Positions 53,199-64,000 of a DNA stretch of 64,000 bases are shown in pieces. Both the position numbers and the translations under genes were made by a program. The notes below the pieces were generated by a model. That model did no database searches and had not been told where the DNA came from. It saw only the letters and a list, made by a program, of their open reading frames with translations. Numbering within the stretch: position 1 is the stretch's first letter; each line of letters starts with the position of its first letter. Source of the stretch: Trichoplax sp. H2 (taxonomy: Eukaryota; Placozoa; Uniplacotomia; Trichoplacea); the NCBI GenBank assembly GCA_003344405.1, contig NOWV01000055.1, forward strand, positions 1-64,000. The letters run 5' to 3'.

Positions 53199-54242
53199 GA
53201 ATATACAGTATAGTATAGATACGCGTTTCATCATGACTGGAGTACATTGTAGGTTATGCAATGAACGTGAGTGGTGTTCAGAGTAACTAACCATCAGTTA
53301 CCATCACTGCCAACGATTCATTAATTTACAATCGCAATGATACGATCAAAAAATTGAGATGATACCCACTGGACTTGATTAGGGACAACTTTTTTCTTTT
53401 ACTTTAGAATACCGTTGCGTCCCTACTAGTACTTACTTCCCTATTACAGAGCAGAATCTGTACTGTGCTGCATTCTACTGTACACTAGTGTACAGCACTG
53501 TGTAGAATTTGCACGCTACAAGTGTGAACCAGTTTGAATTGTGTGAAATTCTTTTCCACAACGGTCCAGCAGTACACATTTGTTGACAATAATCACAAGA
53601 TGAAATTAATATCACTGTATGTCTGTATTACTACACGATCTGCGAATGAATGATTGATTCACTGACTCAGTGCGCAACATTCGTCAGTTTCCTGCCATTT
53701 CTTTTTGCCAACACACATACCCACCGACGAGACGAGATTGGGACAATTGAATTNNNNNNNNNNNNNNNNNNNNGTATAGATACGCGTTTCATCATGACTG
53801 GAGTACACTGTAGGTTATGCAATGAACATGAGTGGTGTTCAGAGTAACTAACCATCAGTTACCATCACTGCCAACGATTCATTAATTTACAATCGCAATA
53901 ATACGATCAAAAAATTGAGATGATACCCACTGGACTTTATTATTACAGAGCAGAATCTGTACTGTGCTGCATTCTACTGTACAGCACTGTGTAGAATTTG
54001 CACGCTACAAGTGTGAACCAGTTTGAATTGTGTGAAATTCTTTTCCACAACGGTCCAGCAGTACACATTTGTTGACAATAATCACAAGATGAAATTAATA
54101 TCACTGTATGTCTGTATTACTACACGATCTGCGAATGAATGATTGATTCACTGACTCAGTGCGCAACATTCGTCAGTTTCCTGCCATTTCTTTTTGCCAA
54201 CACACATACCCACCGACGAGACGAGATTGGGACAATTGAATT
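53199..54242. repeat. Tandem duplication of ~500 bp with an assembly gap at the junction
   Basis: The segment about 53205-53753 recurs at 53774-54242. Shared blocks include GATACGCGTTTCATCATGACTGG, a GAGTGGTGTTCAGAGTAACT block, a CAGAGCAGAATCTGTACTG block and the run from CTACACGATCTGCGAATG to GGGACAATTGAATT. Copy 2 lacks about 70 bp present at roughly 53371-53440 and a 12-bp piece near 53485. Copies are otherwise almost identical, so the event is recent or an assembly artefact. Confidence 0.85.
53754..53773. other. Assembly gap (20 N)
   Basis: Twenty undetermined bases lie exactly at the boundary between the two copies of the ~500-bp duplication. This means copy number and order here are not established by the assembly. 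Confidence 0.99.
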
Positions 54243-54262
54243 TGAATGTACAGTACTATAGA

Positions 54263-55010
54263 AAGGAGTATCGACATGACTGGACAGTATGCAATACGCA
54301 TGTGTGATGTTGAAATACTCTATCCCTTTTGGCCTACCGTAGTACAATACTGTACTGTACACAGTAGTGACTTACTTCCGCATAAGACACTGATTGCGTC
54401 ACAATACAATACAGTACAATACAATACAGTGCAATACAGTACTGTACAGTACTGTACTGTACTGTACAGTACTGTATAGCATGCGCTCATCACTGAGAAG
54501 CTTACCGTAGGGTACAGTGTATTTCATTGACAGTACAGTACAGTACTGTACTGTACACTGTACGCCAGTGGATGGTCACATTTTGACGGCACAGTCCGTC
54601 CTATAAAACTTGTGTCTGTCCGCGGGACGCAAGCATATCGTCATGACTGGACAGTATGTAATACGCATGTGTGATGTTGAAATACTCTGTCCCTTTTGGC
54701 CCACCGTAGCACAGTACAGTACTGTACAGTACTGTACTGTACATAGTAGTGACTTACCGTACTGTACTTCAGCATAAGACACTGATTACGTCACAATACA
54801 GTACAGTACAGTACTGTACAGTACATCACCGTACTGTACTGTACTGTACTGTACAGTATAGCATGCGCTCATCACTGAGAAGCTTACCGTAGAGTACAGT
54901 GTATTTCATTGACAGTACTGTACTGTACACTGTACGCCAGTGGATGGTCACATTTGGACGGCACTATCCGTCCTATAAAACTCGTGTCTGTCCGTGGGGC
55001 ACAAGCATAC
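54263..55010. repeat. ~372-bp tandem duplication including the NECAP core promoter
   Basis: Copy 1 runs from about 54263 to 54630 and copy 2 from about 54632 to 55005. Both hold CATGACTGGACAGTATG, a GATGTTGAAATACTCT block with CCCTTTTGGCC, GTACTGTAC tracts, GCATGCGCTCATCACTGAG, GCCAGTGGATGGTCACATTT and CCGTCCTATAAAACT. The TATAAAA strings begin at 54602 and 54974, exactly 372 bp apart. Copy 2 lies directly before the NECAP start codon. Confidence 0.85.
54974..54980 (+). promoter_or_regulatory. TATA-like box of NECAP
   Basis: CCTATAAAACTCG lies 57 bp before the NECAP ATG, a plausible distance for a TATA box with a short 5' leader. An identical string exists in the upstream duplicate at 54602. 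Assignment is by motif and position only. Confidence 0.55.
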
Positions 55011-55030
55011 TTGACGGAAGATCAGACATC

Positions 55031-58000
55031 ATGGCTGACTACGAATCTATCTTAGCTGTCAAGCCGGAGGTATTTGTTTTCCAGCTTCCCCCTAGACAAT
55101 CCAATAGGGGATACAGGTAAATCTGATTCTGACTACTACTATAGAAAACTCATCTCTTTCTCCAAGAATCACTGGATAGAACGATATGCAATGTCACATT
55201 GTTATTGGCCAATAACTTTCTGCTAGTACCTTGTTGACAAATGGAGACAACGCAGCAATAACATGAATAGACTGATTATTGCATGCACCAGCAGTCCATG
55301 GCTATTTGGACAAATCGGCTGCCAAGTTCAGTTTTATCCACTTATAAGTCTAGTACTCTATAGTGCTGAAAGAAGAGAAATCGATTGAACTTTTTCAGTG
55401 TATACTTGCTTCTTTTCGATCATTGCAATGTATGATGTTCATGCTATAGACAGTACAGTCAAGACTTGATGTCGACAGCATAGACAGCACTTGCTTCTTT
55501 TTGATCTATTAGTCATGGGTATCATGTTTAGGCTATATACAGTCAAAGATGTTATATCTACAGTATTAACCCTTTCAATGTACAGTTACTTCTTGCTAGA
55601 GATTGATCATTTATTAGCACAAAGTTGAAGCTCCAGTGCTTCGATTACAGTCGAGGACAGCCTTTCCTACATATTCAATTTGTATCGTTATTAGACTAGC
55701 AATGGCGCATAATACAATCAATCGTCTGAATTCTGAATGATTTTATTTACCAGTCAAATAATCCAAAACCGTATAAAATCGCATTATGTAGCTGTATCGT
55801 ATGAGAGTTCAATGAATCCATTATTTGCAAAGTGCAGCTATTGCTAAAGAGCCTGAGATTACTGCCATATTTATTATGTCGTTCTACGCTCAAAGTTAGG
55901 TAGCCTCATACCGTAGTGTACAGTACAAAACACAATGAATTTTTGCCTCCAAAGATCCGCAATCAATTCTTGATTTGAATTGAAAGCTTTCAGTTAAATT
56001 ACTCACTCTTATGTTAAGCTGTATTCATGTAGCTAACAAAATCTGCTGTGTAAAAGATTTTTTGCAGCTTAAGCTTTACCGGTATATTCTCTTAATGTAT
56101 AGGATATCATCATTCATTTGTATAGTCATCGATAAAACTGGTATCTTTCGATATTACTTGTAAAGCAATATGATTGCTACATTTTCGAAAGACAATATAG
56201 CAAGTATGGCCTTCTACTCCAGCGCTTTATAATTAATCGGTATATATAAAGAAGTGAAAATGAAGTAAAGATTTCAAATCGAAATTAGGATCCGGGAAAG
56301 CTAATATTACAGTATTCGTAATTGAAGTAAATTGAAAAGGAATTTATTTCGGCTACGCCTAGATATCATGCTATTGCTAATGCCATGCAACTCATTCTTA
56401 TCGAACATAGAGCAAAACTAGATTTAACCAGATTTTACGTTCCTATTGAAATTTGAGCAAGTGTGTGATATATAGATAAAATTTGGATAAATCAGCAGAA
56501 CACTTCTTCACTGTGAGAACAAGTTAAATATATATTAATATACGTATAATTATAAGTATCAATACGATACTATGGTAAAATAAATATTTTAACAGCACAG
56601 TACAGTAGTGTCCACTTATCGTCTAGCGCAAACGTGAACTTCTGCAATACTTTGATCTTCTTACAAGAGTCCCTTTTGCTACTACTGTACTATACTCGTA
56701 TATCTCAAAAATTTCCCTTACTGTGGTTCTATAATCTGACAAGTTATAATCTTTTAATCATGCAAAATCTCGATGAAGTTGAAGAGGGGTTTCATTTCAC
56801 ATGCTTATCGTATAAATAAACGCTACAACAGTTATCACTTAACGCATCGGATAAAGTGATAATTATTAATACAAGTTTATCGACGCTTTCTTTAAAACGT
56901 ACTTTATTGTGGAATAATTAGCTAATCAACAGAAACTGTGTTTTCATAAGTATAATCCGTACAAGGACTTAAATTAGACCCATTTTCTTCTACAAAATAG
57001 TAGTGCTTTAAAATTTACTGCATTCCATATGATGTGTTCAAGTTAGACTAACAGTTGCGGAACTAATTCTATCATTAATACGTAGAGCCATAAAATTTAA
57101 CCAATCGTAATCTCGCTGCGTTTAGTTTATGCTTTTTACAAATAAAAAGTTGAAAACTGTATTATCATAATTGTAACTATAATCCATTATTTGCTATACA
57201 GAGAAACTTTAAAAACCAATTATTTTAGATATAATTGCCTTATATATATATATTTATTATCATAAACGTAATTAGAGCCGCAGACTGGAGTTTGACAAAG
57301 CCTGATTGGACTGGAAGAATGAGAATTATAGCGAAAGGGAAACAGTGTATCGTAAAGTTGGAAGATAAGTCAGGTGTGTTGATGTATAAATTAGATACAT
57401 TGCCCGCAACATATGCAAATTTTCCTAGATTTCTGATATGAAAAGGCATGCATTGTGAACCTCTGAATCTAGCACTAACTGACTAGTCGTTCGGCAGTAT
57501 TCTGTTGTCCTCGACCTATAATTTATAAATCATATAGCGCCTGACATAGAAGTGATCATAGTATGATTGTTGATCACAATGTACTATACAACAAAATATT
57601 CAATTTTTATAATCTAAGGCTTTATTACAATCAATTTATGGAGCTGCACGATCATAATTCTTCTTTATTTGAAGGACGTTACGTAGTCTAAAAAGTGTCT
57701 TGCAAGATTGTGATGAGCGATAGAAAGTTCTGCATCAATTTTACTACTCTCTGATTAATAAGCAGTGTGTCACCTTCAGCGAAATTTAAGTAATTGTCTG
57801 GCTTATTCATATATTTTCTGTTTTAAAGGAGAACTTTTTGCTGCGTGTCCAATAGACAAGTATCCTGGAGGATTATCAGTAGAATCAGTAACTGATAGTA
57901 GTCGATACTTTGTACTGAAAATAGTAAATGAAAATGGTGAGAATAAATAAGAACATATGCTTAATATTTACGTACTTAGTAGCTATTGATATGTTAATTA

Positions 58001-59392
58001 TTTCAAAATCGGCTATTAGAATATAATGTCATGGACGCAACCGCATTGTACGACATCGTTTGATATCATGTTTCAGTCTGTAACCTTATATTATATTATA
58101 CAATACTGTACATGATAGAAAAAATTTTCTGTACAGCTTTTTAATTAAAGGACGTATCGAAAGTGAACGCAAATAATTGTTCAATTTTCATTTCTACAAT
58201 GAGTACGTACGGTGCAACTATAAAAGTAGTTATTACTTTGACTTTATTAATTAAAATCTGATTATATAATGCAACAGAAGAATTTACAATAATTTTTTAA
58301 TTCGTACGACTCATTAAGCACTTAGCCCACTCGTATTTACTGTATAAATAGAATTACTCTTTACTATGGATGAAAGCAATTGATAGATACATCTATATTC
58401 ATATATAAGTATTCAATTTGAATCCGTATAGGCCAACATGCGTTTATTGGTATCGGCTTTGCGGATCGCAGCGATTCTTTCGATTTTAATGTGACATTAC
58501 AGGAGCATTTTAGGTAAGCAGAATTTTTTATATTCCTCCTAGCTTAACTAACTTCATGTAAATTAATCTTAGCGCGAATGATGATAGTTTTATCTATGAA
58601 TAAATCATAGTGTGAAGATAATTCTGTTACCATCATATATTTTCTTCCATGCAATAAATGCTACCAAACTTTTATTTTTAGATGGCTTAAAACTAGCGAA
58701 AGCATTGCTCAACAAAGTAATGAACCTGAGAAGCCAAAGTTGGATTTAAGCTTAAAGGAAGGGCAGACAATCCATATAAACCTGAAAGTAATACAGATAA
58801 TTTAATGTATTGTGATGATGTATATTACGTGAATTAACTTCTAATAATTTAATAACTGGAAATGTACCGAAAAATTGATTAATTGGAGACTAATTTATAA
58901 TAACATCATAGTCAAAAAAAGATGGAGAATCTTCTAATGCTCGTAAACCTGCAGCAGGTAAAAAACTTGATTCTTTCTCATATTATATATGATATAATAG
59001 CATTGCATTTAAACAACTTTTTATAACGAAGGTGCTGGAATGGGATTCCTTCCTCCTCCTCCAACTTCCAAGAACCAAAACCCCCAACCGGTTTCAGCCC
59101 CTGCTGCCGACTTTCAACCTGCGTCACAGCAAAGTAATCAAGGTTTAACAGATTTTAATGTTTTTTCTAATCCCTCAGGTTCAACGGGATGGAATTCTTT
59201 TCAATCGGCTGGGTAATTTTATTTCCACCTTAAATTCTATTCTCTTTAAAATAAATCAGATAGTCTCATCTGTTGCAGTGATTTGAAGATCAAATAACAT
59301 TGTTAAAATATTTTATTTTTGTATTTAACTCACCTGCTAGACAACAGACATCTGATCCTTCTGCAGCGAGACAGAATTGGGAAACATTCTAG
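55031..59392 (+). CDS. NECAP: NECAP, adaptin-ear-binding coat-associated protein, 8 exons
   Basis: Family role: an endocytic accessory factor binding AP-2 in clathrin-coated vesicles. Exons: 55031-55116, 57276-57373, 57829-57936, 58432-58513, 58682-58787, 58912-58957, 59032-59212, 59341-59392. All are GT-AG with matching phases, giving 252 aa (vertebrate NECAPs about 265-275). Residues 1-130 form the PH-like N-terminal domain, with landmarks [68 protein letters not shown] and LQEHFRW. Then [12 protein letters not shown], a Pro/Ser/Gln-rich linker ([10 protein letters not shown]), and the C-terminal WETF, matching the WxxF motif that binds adaptin ears. Intron 1 (2.2 kb) is the longest. The N-terminus precedes a duplicated promoter region. 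Only one family member is visible, so NECAP1 versus NECAP2 cannot be assigned. Confidence 0.94.
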
Positions 59393-59616
59393 AAGTAAAA
59401 CACATTTGGACATTGTTGGCGTTTTGTTCCCGACATTTTTGACTGACCTTTTATGGCTATCGTATAGAGATAAACTTTAGGTTACCAGTTTCATTGCAAT
59501 AGCCCATAGAACGCATTATGTATGTTTATATTGTAGTGACATATTGCAATTGTCATTCCATTTCTTGCTGATTTTAATTGTTATATATCTACTTGTATAT
59601 GTTACTAGGAAATGAA

Positions 59617-59622
59617 AATAAA
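59617..59622 (+). terminator. Poly(A) signal of NECAP
   Basis: AATAAA lies 225 bp after the NECAP stop and is followed by a GT-rich stretch (TTGTCGTGTTTG), the usual downstream element for cleavage and polyadenylation. Not confirmed by transcript data. Confidence 0.5.
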
Positions 59623-60884
59623 TTGTCGTGTTTGATATATATTACAAGTACCTTTGAGATACTAGCGATATATTGTATGGCTCATCTGACAAGACTTTGA
59701 TATTCGTGTTTAATATAATCTATCTGATGAGTTTTGTAAAATCTAATAAAGATGTAATCCATGTAAACTTATGGTGACAAATCCTGTCTTTCTCGAAAAT
59801 TTGTTATCGGATGATTTATTCCATCAAGATTCAAAATAGATCGCGGTGATGTTGCAAAAGACAGATCAGGTACATTAACGTTTCAGGCTAAATCGATCTT
59901 TGACTTTCTGATATTGAGCAGTAACATTAAGTTCGAGTGCGAGTACTGAGTACACTATATAGCCCAGGCTATGTACTCGTATTTCCCGTGACCGTCTTAA
60001 CGTAATTATAATTATTGATAATGTTGGTATACAGTATATTGCAAGCGTATGCAGTTGTTTTGGAAGGCAGTGCGTTTCGCGAAATGCTGCTTTCTACCAC
60101 CGCGTCTTCGCTAAGCGTAAATTAAAAGGAACATAATAATTTAAGGACTATCATCGATGGTCCTATCATGTCATACTTTGATTTAATTTAATTCCATTGT
60201 CTATATACTAATTCTATATTGTTTATTCTAATTCGACCTTTATTGATTTAAAAAGATTTGATTCGGACATGAAATAGAACGATTTACATGTCAGTGTTGA
60301 CAGCCCAGCCCGATAGCATACATTTTGTCTTCACTTACATTTGCAAAATACGACGGATTTTACAAATGGGAATTTCCATTTACTGTACAATACTGTTAGT
60401 ACGCAAACCCAATCACAGCAGCTCACAGTTAAAGTAAAGTAAGCTGAACATAGTTCTAGCCCTAATCATTTTGCATCGAAATCGAGTTGGATACAAAATG
60501 ATTGGGGCGATTCAAGGACGACTAGGTCTTCTTGTAGTACTGTTACTGTAATCCATTAGTGCATGACCTTAGTCAATCGCATAGAACTGACTCAGCGGCG
60601 GCGATCATAAAGGAAGCTTACCAGAATCGGTAGCCAGAATGAGACGCATGATAGTAAAGCATATTTTATTGGACGTTTAGAGTCTAGTGACTCTAGTTTG
60701 GTCCGATCGTCCAGGCGTCCAAAGTAATATTGAATTAATTAATTATTTACTCACTGATATACAGTACTCTACAAAAAGCTGTACCGTACTAGTCTGTACG
60801 GTAAGTGATATAGTGTACTGTATGACGGGACATGCCTATACGATCTTAAACATTTTGCTGTATTCATATGCGGTAGTTTCCATT

Positions 60885-60896
60885 TTTTGGCGGGAA
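60885..60896 (+). promoter_or_regulatory. Consensus E2F site before PRIM1
   Basis: TTTTGGCGGGAA matches the E2F/DP consensus (TTTSSCGC-type, here TTTGGCGGGAA) exactly and ends 13 bp before the PRIM1 start codon. DNA replication genes, including primase, are classical E2F targets in animals. The very short distance implies a start site at or upstream of the element with a short leader. Confidence 0.75.
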
Positions 60897-60909
60897 TTTT
60901 ACCAGCAAC

Positions 60910-63900
60910 ATGGAAGGAAATAAAGAAAATACTTCTACGCTCTCGGTTAAATATGATCTGACGGACTTGCCGCAGCTTATGGCTGTATATTATAAACGAT
61001 TATTCCCATATCAATTGTATTATAAATGGCTAAGCTACGGAAATGGTTTGTATCGCTCTCTAGCTTTTTGGATTGCTTCTAGTAGTATGTTTACTGTACT
61101 GTAGCCTCGCTATACCTGTAAGGTTTGAATGAAAGATTGAATTAAAAAAAGGAAGAATTGTTAAAACACTTTCTATCAAAATAGGCCAACCTACAGTACA
61201 ATATTTAGTCGGGAACATGAACAGTTCTACTATAATATATTATTATTGCTTAGATTGGTTAAAATGACAAATACACGTATTTGCATTCAATTGATTGAAA
61301 TAGAATCTATCACGATAATCTCCGATCTGTATAAAAAGATTGATTGCCATAGGTTTAGATAAATACTTAGTGGTTTTACACGCGTTGTCGTTAGTTTATA
61401 ATTTAGTGAATATTGATCAAGTCTCCTTAAGGTAAAGATACAGGGATGAAATTGTAAGAAAAAAGTACGAGTATGTACAAGAATTAAAAGAATCCCTTTT
61501 ATGGATATAGATTCCTTTGACGTTAAGCCTTTTGCAAAACTGATGATGTTCAATGTTAAATCTAGTACCAGTAATGATGTACTGAAATTGTGGCTAGAAT
61601 TAATAGCTAAATGTAATCATAACATTTTCTTTTATCTATACAGTTTCAAAGAACTATTTTGCAAATCGAGAATTTTCCTTTACTCTAAAGGATGATATAT
61701 ATGTTCGTTACTTATCATTTTCCGATAAGAACGAAATGCAAAAGGAAATTCAGAAGCGTTCGCCTTATAAAATCGACTTGGGAGCTGTTTACTCTTTTAG
61801 GGTATACTTTTAGTGATAGATTGTACATAGTTATTGCTATTAACATGACAGATATTCAGTAAAAACGTTATTTTCTGCTGCATACGCTTAACTATATCAC
61901 CTGCTATTTGACATATCTACGTAGATTTAATAAATATAAGATACATAATTTGCCTAACAAACTGCTAAGTGTTCCTTCATTTAGTTTCAGTACTGTAGTT
62001 ATTGTAATCCATTGTTTTAGTTAGATATCAAATTATGTTAGCAATGGTAAACATTATCCTTAGATATTCACATGGTTACTAATGAGCGATACATTTTTAT
62101 AGCCTAAAGATCGAAATATGATTAAAAATAGTAGTTTTCAACCGGAAGAGAAAGAGTTAGTATTCGATATCGATATGACAGACTACGATGAAATAAGATC
62201 TTGTTGCAGGTATGTGCCTTCTGATACATAAATTCAATATATGATGCTCTGGGCGATTTTGTCGTTAGTGTAGTACTGGCTAAATACAGTACATTGAATC
62301 GCTATAAATTATTTTGATTTTGACACTGAATGTAGCACTATATGTAATATTAAATGAATCCCTTTCTCTGTGCCCCTTAGTGGTGCCGAAATTTGCTCGA
62401 AGTGTTGGCCATTTATGACAGTGGCTATGAAGATCCTTGATGCTGCGCTTAGAGGTTGTATTATTGTATTCCATAACCACTTCCTTATACTATACTACCT
62501 TGTTATCTTTATTCTCCATTTTATAACTATATTGAAGTTTAATATACAGTACATATGTAGCTACGTTCATAGTAAGCGTAAGTTACAAAGCTAAATCACT
62601 TTTCGTTGTAAAATTATGCATATTACGAGATACGAATTCAGTTTATGATGACTTAGCTAATTCCTAGATATGATTTCATAGTTAAATGAACTTTCAGATC
62701 TGTAATGCTAAATTTCCGATATCGTATAGTTGACGTAGTTTAACATGACATTAAGAATCACCTATGTTAGTTGATTCTGTGGAGTCTTGATACAATTTCG
62801 AAATTTATGATGTTCTTAAGTATTAGGTATACTGCGATAACATAGCATAAAACAACCATTGGAATAAACTCTGAATTATAACGTAATAATATAAGTCTAT
62901 AGGAAGTATATTTATTAATTACTACGAGAAGGGAATAATGCCTTGTTGCCCATTCCTTGGGTGTAGTAACTAAATTAAATTTTATTGCATCTAACAAAGC
63001 AAATTAGAATTCTAGATGTATTCATTACGTTATTTTTCTAGGCTATACTGCTAATTGATGTATCTAGCATTATCTAGATTTAAAACTATGATATTATTTA
63101 CAGAGGATTTTGGCTTTCACCATCTTTTATGGGTATACAGTGGGAGAAGAGGAATTCATTGTTGGGTTTGCGATGCTGGAGCTAGAAAACTATCGCAGAG
63201 TGCGCGATCTGCTATTGCAGAGTACTTGACGATAATAAAGGTAGTCGACATTAGCTATTAGGATTTTATGTTGTAGTTTCTCCTTTAAGATTTTAATAGG
63301 TAAATACGCGTATTCTACTTTAACTGTCCATTATTTGTCAAAGGGTGGTGAAGGCCATGTCAAGAGAGTTCATTTCAAAAATCAGGCTTATCTGCATCCC
63401 TCTATACAGTTAGCTATGTTTTACATTCTGGGCTAGGCATCATAACTATAGTATATCTTGTGCTAACTAATGTTCGATATAGATTAATTTTTAAATTGAA
63501 ATCTGCTTATCAAATTTAGGCGTGCATTGAAAACAATAGAGAGCTATTTTGAAGATTTGCTCCTTAAGAAACAAAATATCTTAGAGTCAGAAGAGAGCTC
63601 GAACAAAGTGCTTGCTTTAATTCCAGATAAAAATATCTTAAAAGATCAAATTCGATTTTACTTTTTTTGTTATTCCGCTTGTCTCGAATTATATCTGCCA
63701 AAATCCCTTAACTTCAATACATATTAGATCAGCATTAAGTGAGGAATGGAATAACTCGGGACTATCATCATTGCAGAAGTGGAGCTTATTAAAACAAAAA
63801 ATTGAAAAAGATATTGTTAGTACGAAGGTAACTGAAAACCAGCACATTGTATGCCGACGTCTTTGCTTACTACTGATTAACATTCTCTCGTTAATCATAT

Positions 63901-64000
63901 AGAATTCAGTATTAACACACTGCGTCGCAGAAATTCAATTACAATATACTTACCCGAGGCTTGATATAAATGTCAGTAAAGGAATTAATCACTTGCTAAA
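60910..64000 (+). CDS. PRIM1: PRIM1, DNA primase catalytic (small) subunit, 3' end outside the window
   Basis: Family role: primase subunit of DNA polymerase alpha-primase that makes RNA primers at replication forks. Exons: 60910-61045, 61644-61801, 62103-62209, 62381-62454, 63104-63240, 63344-63408, 63520-63668 (end uncertain), 63733-63827 (start uncertain), 63903-64000 and beyond. Seen in order: [47 protein letters not shown], then the catalytic acidic motif [13 protein letters not shown], a zinc-binding [13 protein letters not shown], the nucleotide-binding [15 protein letters not shown], and [17 protein letters not shown] at the window edge. About 340 residues are visible of the usual ~420, so the last catalytic-domain part and C-terminus are missing. 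The ATG at 60910 sits just after an E2F site. The exon 7/8 junction has no good GT donor in the homology-preferred position. Confidence 0.95.

Larger units (their letters stand above)
52524..55030. repeat. Duplicated, GTACTGTAC-rich intergenic region between XRN1 and NECAP
   Basis: The shared upstream region of the divergent XRN1 and NECAP genes is mostly repeat. Self-complementary GTACTGTAC/GTACAGTAC tracts occur at about 52650-52665, 52770-52950, 53460-53500, 54340-54480, 54527-54565, 54705-54860 and 54915-54935. Two independent tandem duplications are listed separately. Several frames of 60-110 codons are open here only because TAC, GTA and CTG repeats lack stops; none resembles a protein. 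Confidence 0.8.
59393..60909. other. Intergenic between NECAP and PRIM1
   Basis: About 1.5 kb holding the NECAP 3' UTR and the PRIM1 promoter. No supportable coding frame was found. Short GTACTGT and TACCGTAC pieces occur near 60380 and 60780-60825. Confidence 0.5.

Noticed and set aside
54246-54782. Short frames in the duplicated XRN1-NECAP spacer
   Set aside because: They are repeat-derived and overlap the inferred promoter copies; the two copies do not conserve a shared frame.

Overview
The window looks like nuclear DNA of a small, intron-rich animal genome. It is strongly AT-rich. Genes carry many short GT-AG introns, and the encoded proteins are closest to animal orthologues (SLC33A1, ZMYND12, a rhodopsin-class GPCR, WRAP73, XRN1, NECAP, PRIM1). 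Compactness, old intron structure and dispersed GTACTGTAC tracts suggest a non-bilaterian animal, most likely a placozoan of the Trichoplax type. That is inference; no database search was possible.

Layout. 1-1229: upstream sequence with a diverged ~135-bp duplication. 1230-3528 (+): SLC33A1 acetyl-CoA transporter, 4 exons, 558 aa. 4358-6413 (-): ZMYND12, 8 exons, 368 aa. 6807-8522 (+): intronless PI-PLC X-domain protein, 571 aa, divergent from ZMYND12. 11181-19848 (-): class A GPCR of 574 aa in 3 exons separated by two 3.4-3.5 kb introns. 19849-30411: a 10.5 kb stretch with no gene I can support, holding microsatellites and two diverged tandem arrays. 30412-35015 (+): an unrecognised 607-aa protein with membrane segments followed by armadillo-like repeats, 17 exons. 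35997-40477 (-): WRAP73, 14 exons, 450 aa. 42229-52523 (-): XRN1, 38 exons, 1631 aa. 52524-55030: duplicated, GTACTGTAC-rich DNA with a 20-base N gap. 55031-59392 (+): NECAP, 8 exons, 252 aa. 60910-64000 (+): PRIM1 primase small subunit, cut off by the window end.

All exon chains were assembled by eye. Each chain keeps an open reading frame across every junction, and for the recognised families the total length matches the family, which is the main support for the splice models. Two junctions are non-standard (a GC-AG intron in XRN1, a possible AT-AG intron in PRIM1), and one XRN1 intron would be only 38 nt.

The genes do not form an obvious pathway, but a regulatory theme is visible. Two RFX-type X-box matches lie upstream of ZMYND12, an axonemal protein. 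A palindromic X-box lies 213 bp upstream of the unknown membrane/ARM gene, which I therefore propose as a candidate cilium gene. WRAP73 between them is a centrosome/cilium-base protein, though I saw no X-box at its start. PRIM1 has a consensus E2F site immediately before its ATG, as expected for an S-phase gene. NECAP appears to have a tandemly duplicated core promoter, with two TATA-like boxes 372 bp apart.
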